Shown: positions 24,511 through 37,941, counted from the first letter of the stretch. The stretch: DNA of 64,000 bases from Epiperipatus broadwayi (GCA_028023455.1 JAQFVV010012396.1:9030085-9094084), one strand, 5' to 3'. Translations and numbers: made by a program. The notes: generated by a model from the letters alone, not told the origin.

Positions 24511-24920
24511 GAAAAAACTAACATCATATAATAGTATTAGTTAGTAGAATATTTTATTACAAATCTAAGAAATCAAATCTTTTTAGATCAAATCGATCAT
24601 TTAAGTCCGGCCTGGAATCGTTATATGTATATGTTTTTGATTAGCATCAACGCCACGCCATCCTGTGGCGAGCACCAGGGATGAGAAAACAATCAAATTC
24701 ATAATATAGAATATGTTGTCCAGGTCACCATTAATAATGCCAGATAATCAGGAAAAGTGTTCTTTATTTGTCTATTTATTTTAAATTTACAAAAAAAAAT
24801 TTGTACAATTATAAAATTTACACTTAGTTACTTTCAATTTCTAAATTATCAAACTTACACTTAATTACTTTTAATTTCTAAATTATTTTGACATACACAT
24901 GTACTTTTTTTTATTATATT

Positions 24921-25112
24921 TTTTCCAACCAATGACGTATTACCCTGAAGCCATATCAGTCTGATCTTGCGATCTTTAACGTACCAGGTCCATGTGATTT
25001 GCGGACAAATTTTAGCGATTGCATTTGTCCACAAATCACTTGGAAACGTTATCTTAAAGATCTGAAGATCAGACTGATATGGTTTCAGGGTAATATGTCA
25101 TCGGTTGGAAAA
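24921..25112. mobile_element. Palindromic MITE
   Basis: The two halves are inverted copies. The left begins ttttccaaccaatgacgtat and the right ends atatgtcatcggttggaaaa. Matching continues inward through the block atatcagtctgatctt. It has no coding content. Confidence 0.9.
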
Positions 25113-28070
25113 TACTAAAGAACCAATATATGATATATTTTAAATTGCAAATTGAAATTTATCTGATGCAATATTTTAATATAATTTATATTAACAGCGT
25201 CTATTCATATATACATATATACTGTGATGCACTTAGCCATGACAGTGCTCTTATTTAGTTATTTTCAGTGAATTTAAATCCAGCATAGATAAGGATAGTA
25301 ACCAAAAGTTAGGTGAAATGGTAAGGGATCAACTATTGTTTCAACCCTATCATATTTATTTTGTTTAATCAAAAAGGTAAATGAAATTTTAAATACAATA
25401 AAGCCACATGTGCTTTTTCAATATATATTACTACAATTATAAGTTAGACAAAATAAAAAATGCAAATAAAATTTTGAAAATGTAGATAAAAACATTAAAA
25501 TTGTTTTAAATTTAATAGATTTTATGATTCTGTATTATTTATGATAGGGCAGCAATCATTTTGGATTGCTCTAATTAAATCCAACTTTTCACATGTCTCA
25601 ATTTAGACATGATTGTGTTTCTCATTTATTAATTATTTTTTTTTATTACATTAAAAACACGTGCCTTTCCTTTTTTTCCTTTCAAAAGTTTAATATGGTG
25701 AAATATTTCATGTAATAAAATGTTTTGTAAACTATTATAAAGCTAGTCATTCTATAAAATTTAAGAGAATTTGTCAGGTACTACCCTTAAATCACAAAAT
25801 AAAGATACTGATTTAGTAGTGAAAGAAAAAAAGGCAGGCAAAATGTTTCTGTTAGCAGTTTGGTTGAAAATAACTGTATACATTCTTAAATGAATACATA
25901 TTTAAAAATATCAAAACAACTGGAGAGATTGTGTCTGCTGACAATGAAGCTATGATTATGTTTCCACAAGAGAAAAAAAAAGTTATTGAAAAAAAAAGGC
26001 TATTGTCCAAAGCAAATGTTTAATTGTCATGAAACTGAATTGTTCTGATACATCAACAGCTTTGGAAGATCAGTCTGACACTTTACAGTACATTTTATTT
26101 AAAAAAAAAAAAAATTTTTTTTTGAGTGACTGTGTGCATATATATATATGCAAATGTGCTTTTTCATATTTATTAATAATCAATATATATATTTAATTTT
26201 ATTTCATAATGTTAATTTGTATATGCATAATATATAAGTAAAAAGTGTGTATATGTTTGTTGAAAAGTTGTGTATATCTATAGGACAGTACAGTGAACAC
26301 TATACATATTACAATGTAAACAAAGCTTATAAATAAAGCAAGAGTTATGTTCCAGTACATATGTTATATATTAGTGTCTTGAATTAAAATATAGTGGATA
26401 ATGGTTTCAGTGTAAATCCTTTCAATATAATAATGTAAATACTTTAAAAAGTAAAAGATTTGCTAAATTAATCCAGTTTTAAAATTGAAATATAAAGTAT
26501 AATTAAAAGTATGATCAATGAATTAGATGTCAGATAAAATTTGGCTTACATAAAGAAAAGTTAATTTGGGTATCAAATGTAAGATTATTTAACTGATAAA
26601 CAATATTTTATAATTTATATAAGTTATCAGACTTCTAGTCTGTATTTCTTCTATAAGATATTGAGTATATATATTCAATAAATGAAGCATTGATTGATCA
26701 TTTTTGATAAAAATCTGCAGTTTTAAGAGATAGTATAATCCTATTTGGTAACAGTAAATAAAATTAGTCTGACGTTTAATAAATGTGTAATTCCATGCCT
26801 TTACATCAATCCTTTTCACAAATTAGAATAAACTAGACAATCCTTATAGATGAAAGTTACTAACCTTAAAAAGAGATAAAGAATCTATAGACTAGATTTG
26901 AGGTCATACTTTATATCAGCGAGATTAATTTTGCCTATAAATACACCACTGACACCATGATTTATATAAAGTGAACTTTTATTTTTTGATCGAGTTTGTC
27001 AGCACATCATTATGTTTATGTGTACTATTTTAAGTTTCCTTTTTCATTTGTTTTAAACATATTGCTTCTTGTAAGCTTCCTTTATCTCAGTGAATACTTA
27101 TTCCAAGAGAAAATATTAGATAAAAGGACCATTGTTTTATAGATAAGTTGTTTAAATATATGAAGGAAATCTGTGAAATATTATTTTTAAGTTTATTTAA
27201 ATAAACAATTAATATTTAAATAGCCTCTAAATAAAACTCTAAATTAGCATATCTGAATATTAGATTAATGTAATAATGTCCTCACATTACGCTAAATATC
27301 TATGTGAATTATAAACAATCATTTTAGAAGATTTAGCATAAGTTTTATAAACTTATTCTTTATAACAAATCAATTTCATTATGATTATTAATTTAAATTA
27401 AAATGTTTTAAGCTTCATCAATACCGATATGAATTATGAAAATCAAGTTCTCCATAGTAGGGGGTTCATAATAGCATTAGTCATATAAATAAAACATATA
27501 AACTAATATGATATCAGAGTTTGTTGCTAAGGATTTCATTATAATTGCAATAATTTTTATTAATAAAACTCACTTTGTAATAATCTTGACTTAAAAAATG
27601 GAACAGTAAATCAGAAAACACACATTTGATTATTTCATATTAATAAATTAAATATCCCAGAATAGATGGTATTCTTAAGAATTTTGGCATACAGTAATGA
27701 CCAGAAGATTCCTAAAATCATGAACTTGGGAACATTTTATAATAAATTCTCACTCCAATCATGCCACCTAATGTAATACAGATTAATCATGTATGATGGT
27801 GGTTCATAAATTCCTACCCAATAGCCTTATCCATATCTCCAGACTAGTTTCTAACTTATAGCCTTCATCAGTAAGAAGTTTTGGATCTGGAAGTAATGCA
27901 TTTGAACTGAATGCACTCTTCTTCTAGAAGACTTGTGCACTTTTATTATAAACTAGCCCAAAATGAAAAGTTTTTAAATAACTACAAAATACCTCTAGTC
28001 TCTGACTAGGACTGGTATAAAACTAAGAAAATATCACGATTCCAACTTAAATTGTTGTTCTGCAACAAAT
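25113..28070. other. No gene seen; AT-rich DNA
   Basis: Short open frames and homopolymer runs only. No element boundary could be recognised. Confidence 0.5.
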
Positions 28071-28800
28071 GTGATGTACCGTGATTTCTACTTAAACGGA
28101 GTCAGGAATCTCTCAGCAATTATGCCCAAAGAAACCTGTTAGCCACTTTACCTTCCCCTTCCATTCCCCACCCTAAACTTTCCCATAATCTTCTCTATCC
28201 CATTTCCACAACATAATCTCTATGGCCTTTATATCTAAATCCCCCTTATCTTTTCCCAAACCCAGCATAAAAACCAATAACCCACTTTCTGTATAATTAC
28301 TTTGTTCATATTTATTCTCCCATAACTTCTTTATTTGTACCCTTTCTGCTTTCAAGCATTTACATTCAATCAACAGTGCCTAGTATTTTCCATATCTTCC
28401 TTACACAATTTGCAAACTAAATCATCAATATTTTCCCCTTTATATGTATATTTTCTTGTTGCTAAAGATCCCGTTCGAGCTTTAAGCAATAAGCTACTTT
28501 CCTTACTATTATCATAAATTAACTTGCACCCAATGTTCCGTTTACTTCTATATATAAACTTTTTACTCTCCATACTAGTTCCCCATCTCCCTATTCTTTA
28601 TTAATGCATCTATTATTTTATCCCATTCCTTACCATTATGACACTCAACAATTCTCCTAACACAATCATCCCACCTTTTATACAAATATACTGATATAAA
28701 TTCTTTATCCAAATCCTTTGTATACCGCATTACCTTTCTCACCCATCTTGTTGCCTGCCCTTTACTTATAATCCAATTAATTTACTTTCTCATCCCAGAT
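28070..28800 (-). mobile_element. 5'-truncated LINE, C-terminal part (copy B)
   Basis: Minus-strand pieces encode the zinc-knuckle end of the same LINE as at 50.3-52.8 kb. They include [20 protein letters not shown], a C-x2-C motif in VCKLCKEDMENTRH, and the following [18 protein letters not shown]. The 3' end is at about 28,070, where the minus strand reads toward acatcac, and the copy is cut 5' at about 28,800. Frameshifts break it. Confidence 0.85.
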
Positions 28801-28877
28801 ATGCCGCCTAGTGTACACATAAGTAAACAGTAAATGTAATTTTCTTCATTTTCCTGTGTATTGATTTCTACTTTAAC

Positions 28878-29241
28878 ATATCATACCATTTACACCTTTC
28901 TTAAACACTTTATCAATACTTTTTATTTATATCATAACAGGAATATGTATTAAATAGTAGAATAAATGTTAAAGTTTATAATTATAATAAATTTTTTTTT
29001 TAAAAAAAGTGATATAAAATAAATATTGATAGAATTATTTAAGAATAAAGTAATAATATATGGTCAGGTTAAAATGTATATTTATTTATATTGTGTATTC
29101 TAATTATGTATATGAATGTGTATTAATTATATATTTGAATATTGTAGCTCTGATGATGACTGCAGGATAGTCGAAACTTAGTTTTGATATAAATAAAGAG
29201 TATTGATAAAGTGTTTAAGAAAGGTATAAATGGTATGATAT
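28878..29241. mobile_element. Foldback element with about 60 bp inverted repeats
   Basis: The left arm 28,878-28,937 and right arm about 29,183-29,241 are near-perfect inverted copies (core ctttcttaaacactttatca). The middle is AT-rich and contains ctgatgatgactgcaggata near 29,152. It has no coding content. Confidence 0.85.
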
Positions 29242-30720
29242 AAACAATAAATGGCAATTACTCAATAAATCCCTAACTAATGTTGTATCATTCATTCTCC
29301 TGCCTCCTTCCCCACAATTAGTTTCATCACTGAAGAACTTTAGATCTGGGAATAGTGCACCTGCATTGTTTTTGTATTTTATCATTTCCTCCAGCAGTCA
29401 TTTTTTACGCCTTTGTTTTACTATCATTAATTCTTTCTCTTGGTATTTATTTCCTATTAATTCTATAGTAATTCAGAAAATCAATGTATACATATTAAGA
29501 TTTCTGCTTTTTAACAGATTAAAATGTTTTAATTATTAACTACTTTGTTAACTTTACATAGTTGTTTGAAATAAATTAACTGATTTTTTTCTTTTATCCC
29601 AAAGTAAACCTGATTAATTAAAAATACAGGTGAGAAATGTCAAGCAAAACAATGCAATTTAACTAAGTGAATTTGATCTAATCTAAGCAAACTAGTAGAA
29701 CAAAACAAAATTAACATCGATAAAATGTGTTTTAAAAGTTTTTGAAAAATGTTCGACAACATTGTACAGAATCTGATGAAAGTAAAATTAATCTAATTAA
29801 AGCATAGACAGATGGAAATTTTGTATACAATTTTAGAGACTTAAGTATAAGATCTGTTGTGAAATATCTCAGTTGTATTGGATTAGGTTTGAGGTAAGAG
29901 TTTCATCACAACAGGTCTAATACTAAAGTACCCAATTTTACATTTTATTTTGACAACCAAAAAAAAAAAAAAATATTTTTTTTTGACAGCCTAAAATATA
30001 ATTAATGAGCAACATATTTAAATCTCTACTTCATAGATTTGGATTATCTATCATTTTTAAAACCAAAGTTACAATCTAAAAGTTAAGTTCTTAAAAAGAA
30101 ACATTTTTTGATAAGTCACATTAAAAAAGTTGTAAGAATCTCATACTTGCCACAATCCGAGTTTAAATGTCAGGAAAAATTTGGATTTTTTTTCAGTTTC
30201 CAAGCATGCTGGATTTTTGTGATGTAGCCGGCCCATATACAGTTAATCATCCATTACTGGACAATTGGGTACCTACCCTTTTTCAAATAAAGGATTAAAT
30301 AAGAATGGAAATGTTCAGGCCTTCACCATTCGGTAACTGACATGCCCGTTAAGTAATGTTTTTATTTTCATTGTTCCCCCATAAGGAGCTATTATAGGCT
30401 TTTACCATGCAATAGGCTATTTTATTTTTTGTCTATCTATTATATGTTTGAATATATTTCATGTAAGTTATATTACTATTCAATAACTTTATTATTTAAT
30501 TCTGTTCATAATTATATTTTTAAATACACTGAATAACAATGACCATATTAAGATAATCATGTACAAAATTCAAATGTATTAAGCCATTACAAAAAAAAAA
30601 ACCAACCCAATGCTTTCAGTGCTAATGAAATTATTTTAAGTTTTATGCTAAAAAAATCAAATGAATGGCAAAACTGAATAAAAATATAATTACATTTCAT
30701 TATGAAATATATGGGAAGTT
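29242..30720. other. No gene seen; AT-rich DNA
   Basis: Only A/T runs and short chance frames are present. Confidence 0.5.
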
Positions 30721-31633
30721 TCGATGTGATATGGCTTTTCCTTTCTCATAGTCAGGAATCTCTCAGCCACTATACCCAGAAAATCCTGTTAGCCACCTTA
30801 CCATTCTCCAACCTAAGTTTTTCCCATATTCTCTTACTATCCATAAATTGCAAACTACCAAACACTTTCATTTTGCATCCCTCATATAAAAACTTGACCA
30901 TCCCATTACTCCTTTGTCGTCCACATGTCTGCATCTAATGCACGTCTTCCTACTTCTCTTTGTACTTTTTCTAAGTAATCTAACATCCCTTTACTAACAC
31001 ATTAACCCTGCTACTGCCACTCCCTTCCATACAATTCTAACTACATATATATATGAAAACACTGTTAATTTCTTTATCAGTCCCTTTCTTTTATCCATTT
31101 TTTCTCCCATTCATCCAAGCAAGTTCTCAGATTACTTAAGACCATTCCCAAATAGTTATACCTATTCACCCCATTTAACTTTATATCCCCCAATAAGTTC
31201 TTTCTCTTCTCTTGCCCCAGCATTTATCATTATTTTTGATTTTACTTCACTAAATTTAATTCCCATCTTTGTGCATGCCTTACTTTCTGTGCAAAACATT
31301 ATATCAGCAAATAAGATCTATAATATATACCCTCCCATGACATCTATTAAAGGTATCGCTACTCTTTTGCTAGGCTTTCTATTGCTCTCTTCATTTCTCT
31401 CAAATATAACAAAATAGGTGATATAGGGTATCTTTGCCTTAGTCCTACCCCATTTTTAACTGATTCTGTATTTCTTAATTGATACATATAGTAATTATTT
31501 TTATATAATTTATCTTAATAATATCCAGTAAAGCTCCATTCATTTCCAAATTTACTAAACTTACTGATAATCTTATTTACTCTATCATATGCCTTCTCTA
31601 TATATATAAAGACCATATATAACTCTATTAAAG

Positions 31634-31824
31634 CAGGCAAACTCTCTATATGTATTGCCACTCAGTGCAAGCCAGAGTAATCAATGGATGCCAGAAGGCT
31701 TGTGCATAAAATCCCCCATCTAGTACATACTCATCAGCACTAGATTGGGATTTTATGCACAAGCTTTCTGGCACCCATTGAATACTCTGACTTGGACTGA
31801 GTGGCAATACGTATAGAGTTTTAA
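31634..31824. mobile_element. Palindromic MITE inside LINE copy C
   Basis: The arms are inverted copies. The left begins caggcaaactctctata, and matching inner blocks are gtgcataaaatccc and gggattttatgcac. It is the same family as 50,160-50,317. It splits the LINE RT palm region. Confidence 0.88.
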
Positions 31825-33517
31825 TAAGTTGTAAGCATAAGAAATGGTGATCATGTGATGTTTATTGGCATATAAGTGTCTATCTGTATTCCTACTCATA
31901 TCTATTGTGTGATTACAAATCAACTATTCTCTGATTGAAAACCTCCTTACATTTCTCCCACTATTATTTTCTTCCATTCACCATATATGCAAAAACTTTA
32001 TGTAATCACTATTGATCTATAATTATTTAACTTTCTATGATCCTTACCCTTTCCTTTAAATAGTAGCCTTTCTCTTGTATTATTCCAGCTATCTGGAAAT
32101 TCTCTAGTGTCATCTTATTAAAACATGATAATTTTATCCTATTTCCTAAATTCATCACCATCTCTGCTGCCCATCCATCTAAACCTCTTGCCTTTCCACT
32201 TTTCAATTTCCCTGCCTCATTCAATTCCTTTTCTGTAAACCCAATATTTCCATTACTATATGCTTTCATGTTTGTTATCATTCTGCCCTTCACATCTTTT
32301 CTGTATCCATTACATATTTAAGATTGTCTCCAATTCTTCTCTAGAGCTACTTTTTATTCTCATCATTTAATACTATTGTTTCTCTCTTCCCTACATTTCT
32401 TCGTTTAATATATTTCCAAAATTTTAGCCAACTTCTTTTTTTAAAAAAAAATTTTCTCATTTAATATTAACATCTTTTTCAGTTTTTAATAGTACTTTTA
32501 TATTCTCTGCATGCTTTTTTGTCTTTTAGTTTTACTAACTCTCACTTTTATTTTATTGAATATTCTTACCTAAAACCCTATTTGCCATTTTTTCTACTTC
32601 ATCATATGTTAATATTTATCCCCAACAAACTCTTCCATGATTTCTACTTTTTATATTCTTCTTACTCGTATCATTCTCTCCATCCACATCTTTCATTACC
32701 CTTTCTACTTTTATAAATCACATTACTAACCATTTCTATTATAAAGAAATTATTATCACTACTACATATTCTCTTTTCATTATCAAACATTTTAATTTTC
32801 CGTATTTTATTCATTCACTCTTTCTCTACTAATACATAATTTATTGTGTGAAATATATTATTTCCAGACCATGTGTATTGTCCTTCATAAATATGCGATA
32901 AATTTCCAATGCTCAAATTCACTCACTGACAAATTTTTTTCAAGAGTTGTCCATGTCATCAATTTTTTCAATATGCCCATTCATATCTCCTATAACCATT
33001 ATCCCCCCCCCTTTAATCTCTGTATATCCTTAACTAGGTATTCCTATATGCTACTATTCCATTCCATAATAATTTGACTATCTCCAATGGCCATATACAC
33101 TATAGCCTTCATCCATTCTTGTCTTCCTAACCTTATCTCAAACCACAAATGTTCTTGACACTTGAAGAGTATTTAAATATTTTTTTGACATAACTCCAAT
33201 AACCACCATCACCCCTTTTTTCTTTTCTATTTATACCTTGCCATTCCATGTCTTCCAGAGTAGATTTTCTGGTCTTCTACCACTTTGCATATTCAAATAT
33301 CCAATTACTTCTTTTCTTACTATCCTTTTATAAATTCTTTTGACTCTTTCTTCTCTATTATATTTGTACTTACCTTGTTTATCATTAATTTTATAGACCC
33401 ATTCCCTATCCATATCTACATTTTTATCTAAATCAGCTACCCTTTATTTCTTATATCCAATTTATTCTTCTTTTTTTTGATAATACTGTAAGTTTCCTGA
33501 ACTATATTTTTTATAAA

Positions 33518-33760
33518 TCAAAACCATGGTTCACTTCCTTGTTTTGCTAAGTGCAATCCATCTTTACTATATAACTCGCTCTTACTAATAAAAAAATCCC
33601 ACACATCCACTAACATAACATTATTTCTCTTGTATAATTTTTTCAATTTTTCATTTATAGAACAGGCCTTATCTAACATACACCTATTGTCGAAGAATCT
33701 TGGTAATAATCCAACTATTCCTTTAATCTTATTCAAATTACAAATCAATTTTGTCCTCAT
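33518..33760 (-). pseudogene. SGNH-hydrolase-like segment of LINE copy C
   Basis: The 80-codon frame carries GLLPRFFDNRCMLDK at residues 17-31, then NEKLKKLYKRNNVMLVDVWD, and DGLHL at residues 67-71 (33,562-33,548). D-x-x-H near the C-terminal end is the Asp-His pair of SGNH/GDSL-type esterases. The LLPR and V-D-W-D blocks match such domains found in animal LINE proteins. The N-terminal catalytic Ser block is not legible upstream. It lies just before the endonuclease pieces, so it was probably part of, or next to, the same protein. Confidence 0.6.
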
Positions 33761-33899
33761 CCATTACTCTCTCCAATGGCTCTGACAAATTATTTGCCCT
33801 ACCATAGCATAAACATCTCTATTCCTTTGTTTATCATCTTCAGGAAGAAATTAGCACAATCTATTATTGAAATTAGAAAATAATTATCAATAATTTTGA

Positions 33900-36800
33900 T
33901 TTAATGTCAAATGATGTACACTAGCAAGATTTTGCCTTATATATATTATCTTCCTTTCCACGAATATAAAGTTTAGTAAATCCTAGAAGCCACATCTGAT
34001 GCATTTTGTGCCAAAATCTACATAGATTTTCACTTTTATGTCTCAACAATCTTGCTTCTTTATTGCCTTTCTTGTATTTTTTTTTTCTTCTCCTTTAATA
34101 TTTTATTACTAATATAATGTTAATGATATAACAAGCTTGGGAGATTACTATTTTTTATTATTTAATGACATATATATGCATGCAGAACAGACATTTTGAT
34201 TGGATAAAATTTGTAGCGAAAATTAAAAAAAAAAAAACCTGGTGAAATAACAATAAATTTTTCTTGTTTTACTTATTACAGCTAAAATAAAGTCACAAAC
34301 ACATAAAAAATTATTTTCAAATAATTTATTATTTTTTAAATACAGTACTTTTTTTTTTTAATTTAATATTTGAAACACATTTTAGGATCATTTTTCAGTG
34401 CAATTTTTTTTTAAAAAAAAATCTACATTCTCATTTTGGAGACAACATAATTAAAAAGATAGTTTTACACAATTACAAAAACCAAGCTTTAGAGACAACT
34501 TCAGTTTCCATTTTTTTGTGTGCATGTTTCTATGAAATAAAAAACAACAACAACCCAAAGTGATAGTTATATTTCAGCAAAAAAATATTTTTAAAACTAC
34601 ATCTACATATATAAATACAATTTAACTAGATTCTACAATTATTTGTATTTAGAGACAGAAAACAAGAAAACTATAACTGCCTGTAATCAAGCATTTTACT
34701 GCTTGAACATTGAATTATTTGCCTCATTACCATAATAAATCAGCAATTAATCTTTCATGTACATATAAATGTGCAAACATTATATAAGCACAACAGAAAT
34801 ATTTGTTTTAATAATTTATAGTTGTGATAGTAATAATTATAATAGGAAAATAGTAATAACAGTGAAAATTATTTGATATTTCAGAAAATCAAAGGAAAAA
34901 ATACAAATTTTACATTTACATTATATGGGATATGAAATTAATATTCAAAAAGCAAATAAATATAAATTTATGACAATTGGAAGACTTATCTATAACGAAA
35001 TAAATAAATTATACATAAAAAATAGTTTTCTTATCATGAAAAAGTATAAAAGGCAGAAACAAAATATATACATAAACTTTTTTAAAAAAAGTTTAATAGC
35101 AAAATGAAAACTAATATTATCTCTTAGCTCTTTATTTTTCCATTGAATACAAATATACACTATGAGAAACAAATAAAAACATTAAAAAAAAAATACAATA
35201 GAAATACAAAACTTTTAGTTTTAGGAAAATGAAAGAAAGCTAAAATTTGGCCCAAGTTCTACTAATGTAAAATAAATAATATTAATCTCACTAGAAAAAT
35301 TTATTAATACATATAAAATTTCCAATAGCATTATCTTATGAACAATGGCCATCAAAAGTTTCAAAACACCATTATAAGCTCGTTAATTTTGTAAACTGAG
35401 AATAAAACTGATAGTTTAACATATAATACTTAATAAATAAAATCATCATATTATATTTTTCTATACATTTGTGTGTGCATGTACATACACACATAATAAA
35501 CCTTGCCTAATCTAAAGTCAGAGCGCATAAAAAAACTTGAATTATCCAAAAATTTAATTCAAAACCAAATAATTGTCACTGGGGTAGGGAGGGAAAAAAA
35601 TTGTAATAATTTTCATGTTTTGTTTTACCATTTTTTATTTATGATAAATATTAACAATTTTCTCTTTACTATATTTATAATCATGTTATTTATTTATTAG
35701 CTACCATCAAATAATTTTAATAGCCATTTATACTGAAATTATCAACAAAATCATTAACTACATAAATTATTTGATACCAAATTATTTAATATTCAAACAC
35801 CAGGTTGAACACAACAATTGATCCAGCTCAGAATTAAAAATTTTTTAGTTTTTACATTAACAAATCTGCCATTGCACAATGCTCTCCCCATCATATGACT
35901 GGCATTCTCATTGTTTGCAAAGTAACTTTAAAAGATCATTTTGCATAACCATTACTGATTATAATAATACTTGCATGCATGTTTATAAAATACCAATAAT
36001 TAATTTTTAATCTTTTTTTCATACTTCTATGTGCCTCCTTCCCAAAACATTTGTTTGAACAAATGTTTGAAAAAACAATTCACATGCATTTCTTTTTTTA
36101 TCAAACACTAAGAATATCTATTTTCCACATGCATGTTGTTAATAACATGTTTAGGTAGAATTATGATAACGTTTTGCTAATACAGCTTTTTTTTTTTGGT
36201 CCCTTTTCAACTTCATAATACAGTAATTAAATGATTTCACTGACAGTTTTTTCATAGTGATTTGTCACTAAATTAAAGACTGCTGAAAAATGTGATGGAC
36301 AATTATTATTAAAACAAAATTAAAAAAAAAAAAAAGATCTAAACAGAATAATAGTTTTTAGTGTAATGTATTTTAAAATTTAATAAAAGCAATCAAATCT
36401 TTTGCACAATTTTAAGTATTTTAATTTTTGAGCTAAAAAAATATTTTGATATCGTTTGAAAACACACAGATATATACAAAATAAAAAAAAACCAAATCAT
36501 TACAAATTTTTACATTTACTATCCAAAATATCTAAAATGTTTAATACTAAATTTATAAAAGCAACATTTTGTGTAATGTGAAACCACATCATAGTAAACT
36601 AAAAAACAACAACAAAAGATGGGTTATAGCCCAAAACCTAATAAAAATATTTTATAATCATTGGAAACTTATAATAAATGTACAAGCATTTAAAAAACTC
36701 TTAATACAATTAGGACAAATAATACATGTTCATTTAATTTTTTTTTATTTCATTGATGTCAAAGACTAAATCAAAAAGAGAAAATTTTCTATGCTAAAAA

Positions 36801-37640
36801 ATATCTTCACTGATTGAACTTTCATTTATGATAAAACTTTTATGCTTGAAAATCACAATTTTAATGGTGTCAACAACAAAGGTGTCAACAACAAAGGACG
36901 ATTTTCCAACAAAATGTCATATAGAAATTTCCCAATAAACTAACATACAAGGATTTCTCAATTTTTTTTTTTTTTGTATAATAGTCAATGAATAAACAAT
37001 GAAGATTTGCCAAAAAAAAAAAAGGTAACATTGAAAAATTAATTTATCTAACATAATAGCAGAATTTTCTCTGACAAAAATTTAAAACTATCATGCTATG
37101 CAACATACATTCTAATTCTTTAATTGTATTATGCAATTACTATGTGGTGTGAAGATTATTACAATATATCAAGTCTTAAAATGAAAGCATAATGTATCAC
37201 ATAACCATAGGACCCTGTTACCTAGTTAATCCAACGTGCTCTTGAAAATGACCAATAGTCAAAAACTAGTTTGGAGTATAGGTGTAACATTATTATCTAA
37301 TGATACATCCATCTAGTTTCCAGTGTTTACCCAAGCATAAAATAGAAGCTTCTGGAAGTGACTAACTAGAATGAATTGTTTATAATTAAAAAAAAAAGTA
37401 TTCATTAAATTAAAAATAAGGAAGCTAAATTCTTACTTAATCAAATCATTTTTTTTTTTTTTTGCAAATCATCTTACATAAAATGCTGATAAATGAATAT
37501 GATGTTTTGAATCGCAAATAATCTATCAAAACCAAAATTTTTTTCTTATGCTGTGAAGGAAACTAATAATCACAGTAATAAGAATTTTTTAAAATTTCAT
37601 AAAAATGAAAAAGTACAGGGGTTTTTCTAGTGAAATTAAG
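33900..37640. other. AT-rich DNA downstream of UCK, no gene seen
   Basis: Long runs of A or T and many short chance frames are present. A short perfect palindrome, aacatttgttt with aaacaaatgtt spacing, lies near 36,046. Part of this could be an extended UCK 3' UTR, but nothing shows it. Confidence 0.5.
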
Positions 37641-37768
37641 TTTTATTTATACATAATCCGAATTATAGTTGTATCAGGAATGCCAGAAATAGTAAGTGAC
37701 AACTATATTTGTACAAGTAATACCATCACTAAGACCACAACATTTCTCTAATAATGTCTGTTTTTAGT

Positions 37769-37774
37769 TTTATT
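37769..37774 (-). promoter_or_regulatory. Candidate poly(A) signal of UCK
   Basis: An AATAAA hexamer on the minus strand lies about 55 bases after the UCK stop. A second AATAAA lies at 37,642-37,647. In such AT-rich DNA hexamers occur by chance, so the true 3' end cannot be fixed from sequence. Confidence 0.35.
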
Positions 37775-37828
37775 TGACAAGTCAAGAGAAACAAAAAAAA
37801 ATAACAAAAGATAAAATTTAAGCCGTTC

Positions 37829-37941
37829 CTAATGAGGCCTAGTTACTTGAGAATCGGAATTATGACGAGTTCTTTTAGCAACACCATTTTTGTGAGGAAG
37901 TAGTAAGTCTTGAATATGCTGGACAATCAGATCAATGGCAA
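37829..37941 (-). CDS. UCK2: UCK terminal exon with stop codon
   Basis: This 113 bp exon has a tatatttag acceptor. It completes the Val codon and encodes [13 protein letters not shown], then a short basic tail rich in Lys, Arg and Ser that ends TRPH before a TAG stop at 37,829-37,831. The final R-P-H is shared with human UCK1 and UCK2, which supports the stop position. The linker between QDLL and the end is about 24 residues, similar to or shorter than in vertebrate UCKs. Confidence 0.95.

Larger units (their letters stand above)
23003..24702. mobile_element. Non-autonomous DNA transposon, superfamily unassigned
   Basis: The element proper is 23,011-24,694 (1,684 bp). Terminal inverted repeats of 22 bp with one mismatch begin ggttgttttctcatccctgg on the left and gattgttttctcatccctgg on the right. 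Exact 8 bp duplications (aaattcat) flank it at 23,003-23,010 and 24,695-24,702. Each end has a subterminal hairpin: 23,051-23,076 with a 10 bp stem and 24,651-24,670 with a 6 bp stem. There is no transposase frame. The 8 bp duplication with ends in GG could suit a Merlin-like element, but this is not decided. Confidence 0.85.
30740..33900 (-). mobile_element. Long LINE copy with SGNH-like, endonuclease and RT segments (copy C)
   Basis: Reading down the minus strand from 33,900, an SGNH-like segment lies at 33,518-33,800. Endonuclease pieces follow at about 32,800-33,430 (NMQSGRR, LLWKTWNGKV, then YTWSGNN and INYVLV). The RT linker and fingers lie at 32,000-32,550 ([30 protein letters not shown]). 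The palm lies at 31,260-31,620, where the catalytic box reads FADIMF, one Asp short. A palindromic MITE interrupts the palm at 31,634-31,824. The C-terminal zinc-knuckle part is deleted: sequence equivalent to about 52,050-52,680 of copy A is missing near 30,850. It is inactive. Confidence 0.85.

Noticed and set aside
28335-28517. Plus-strand frame
   Set aside because: It is the shadow of LINE copy B, which reads with motifs on the minus strand.
36046-36068. Short perfect palindrome as an operator or foldback element
   Set aside because: About 22 bp in very AT-rich DNA, with no repeats or gene start nearby; likely chance.
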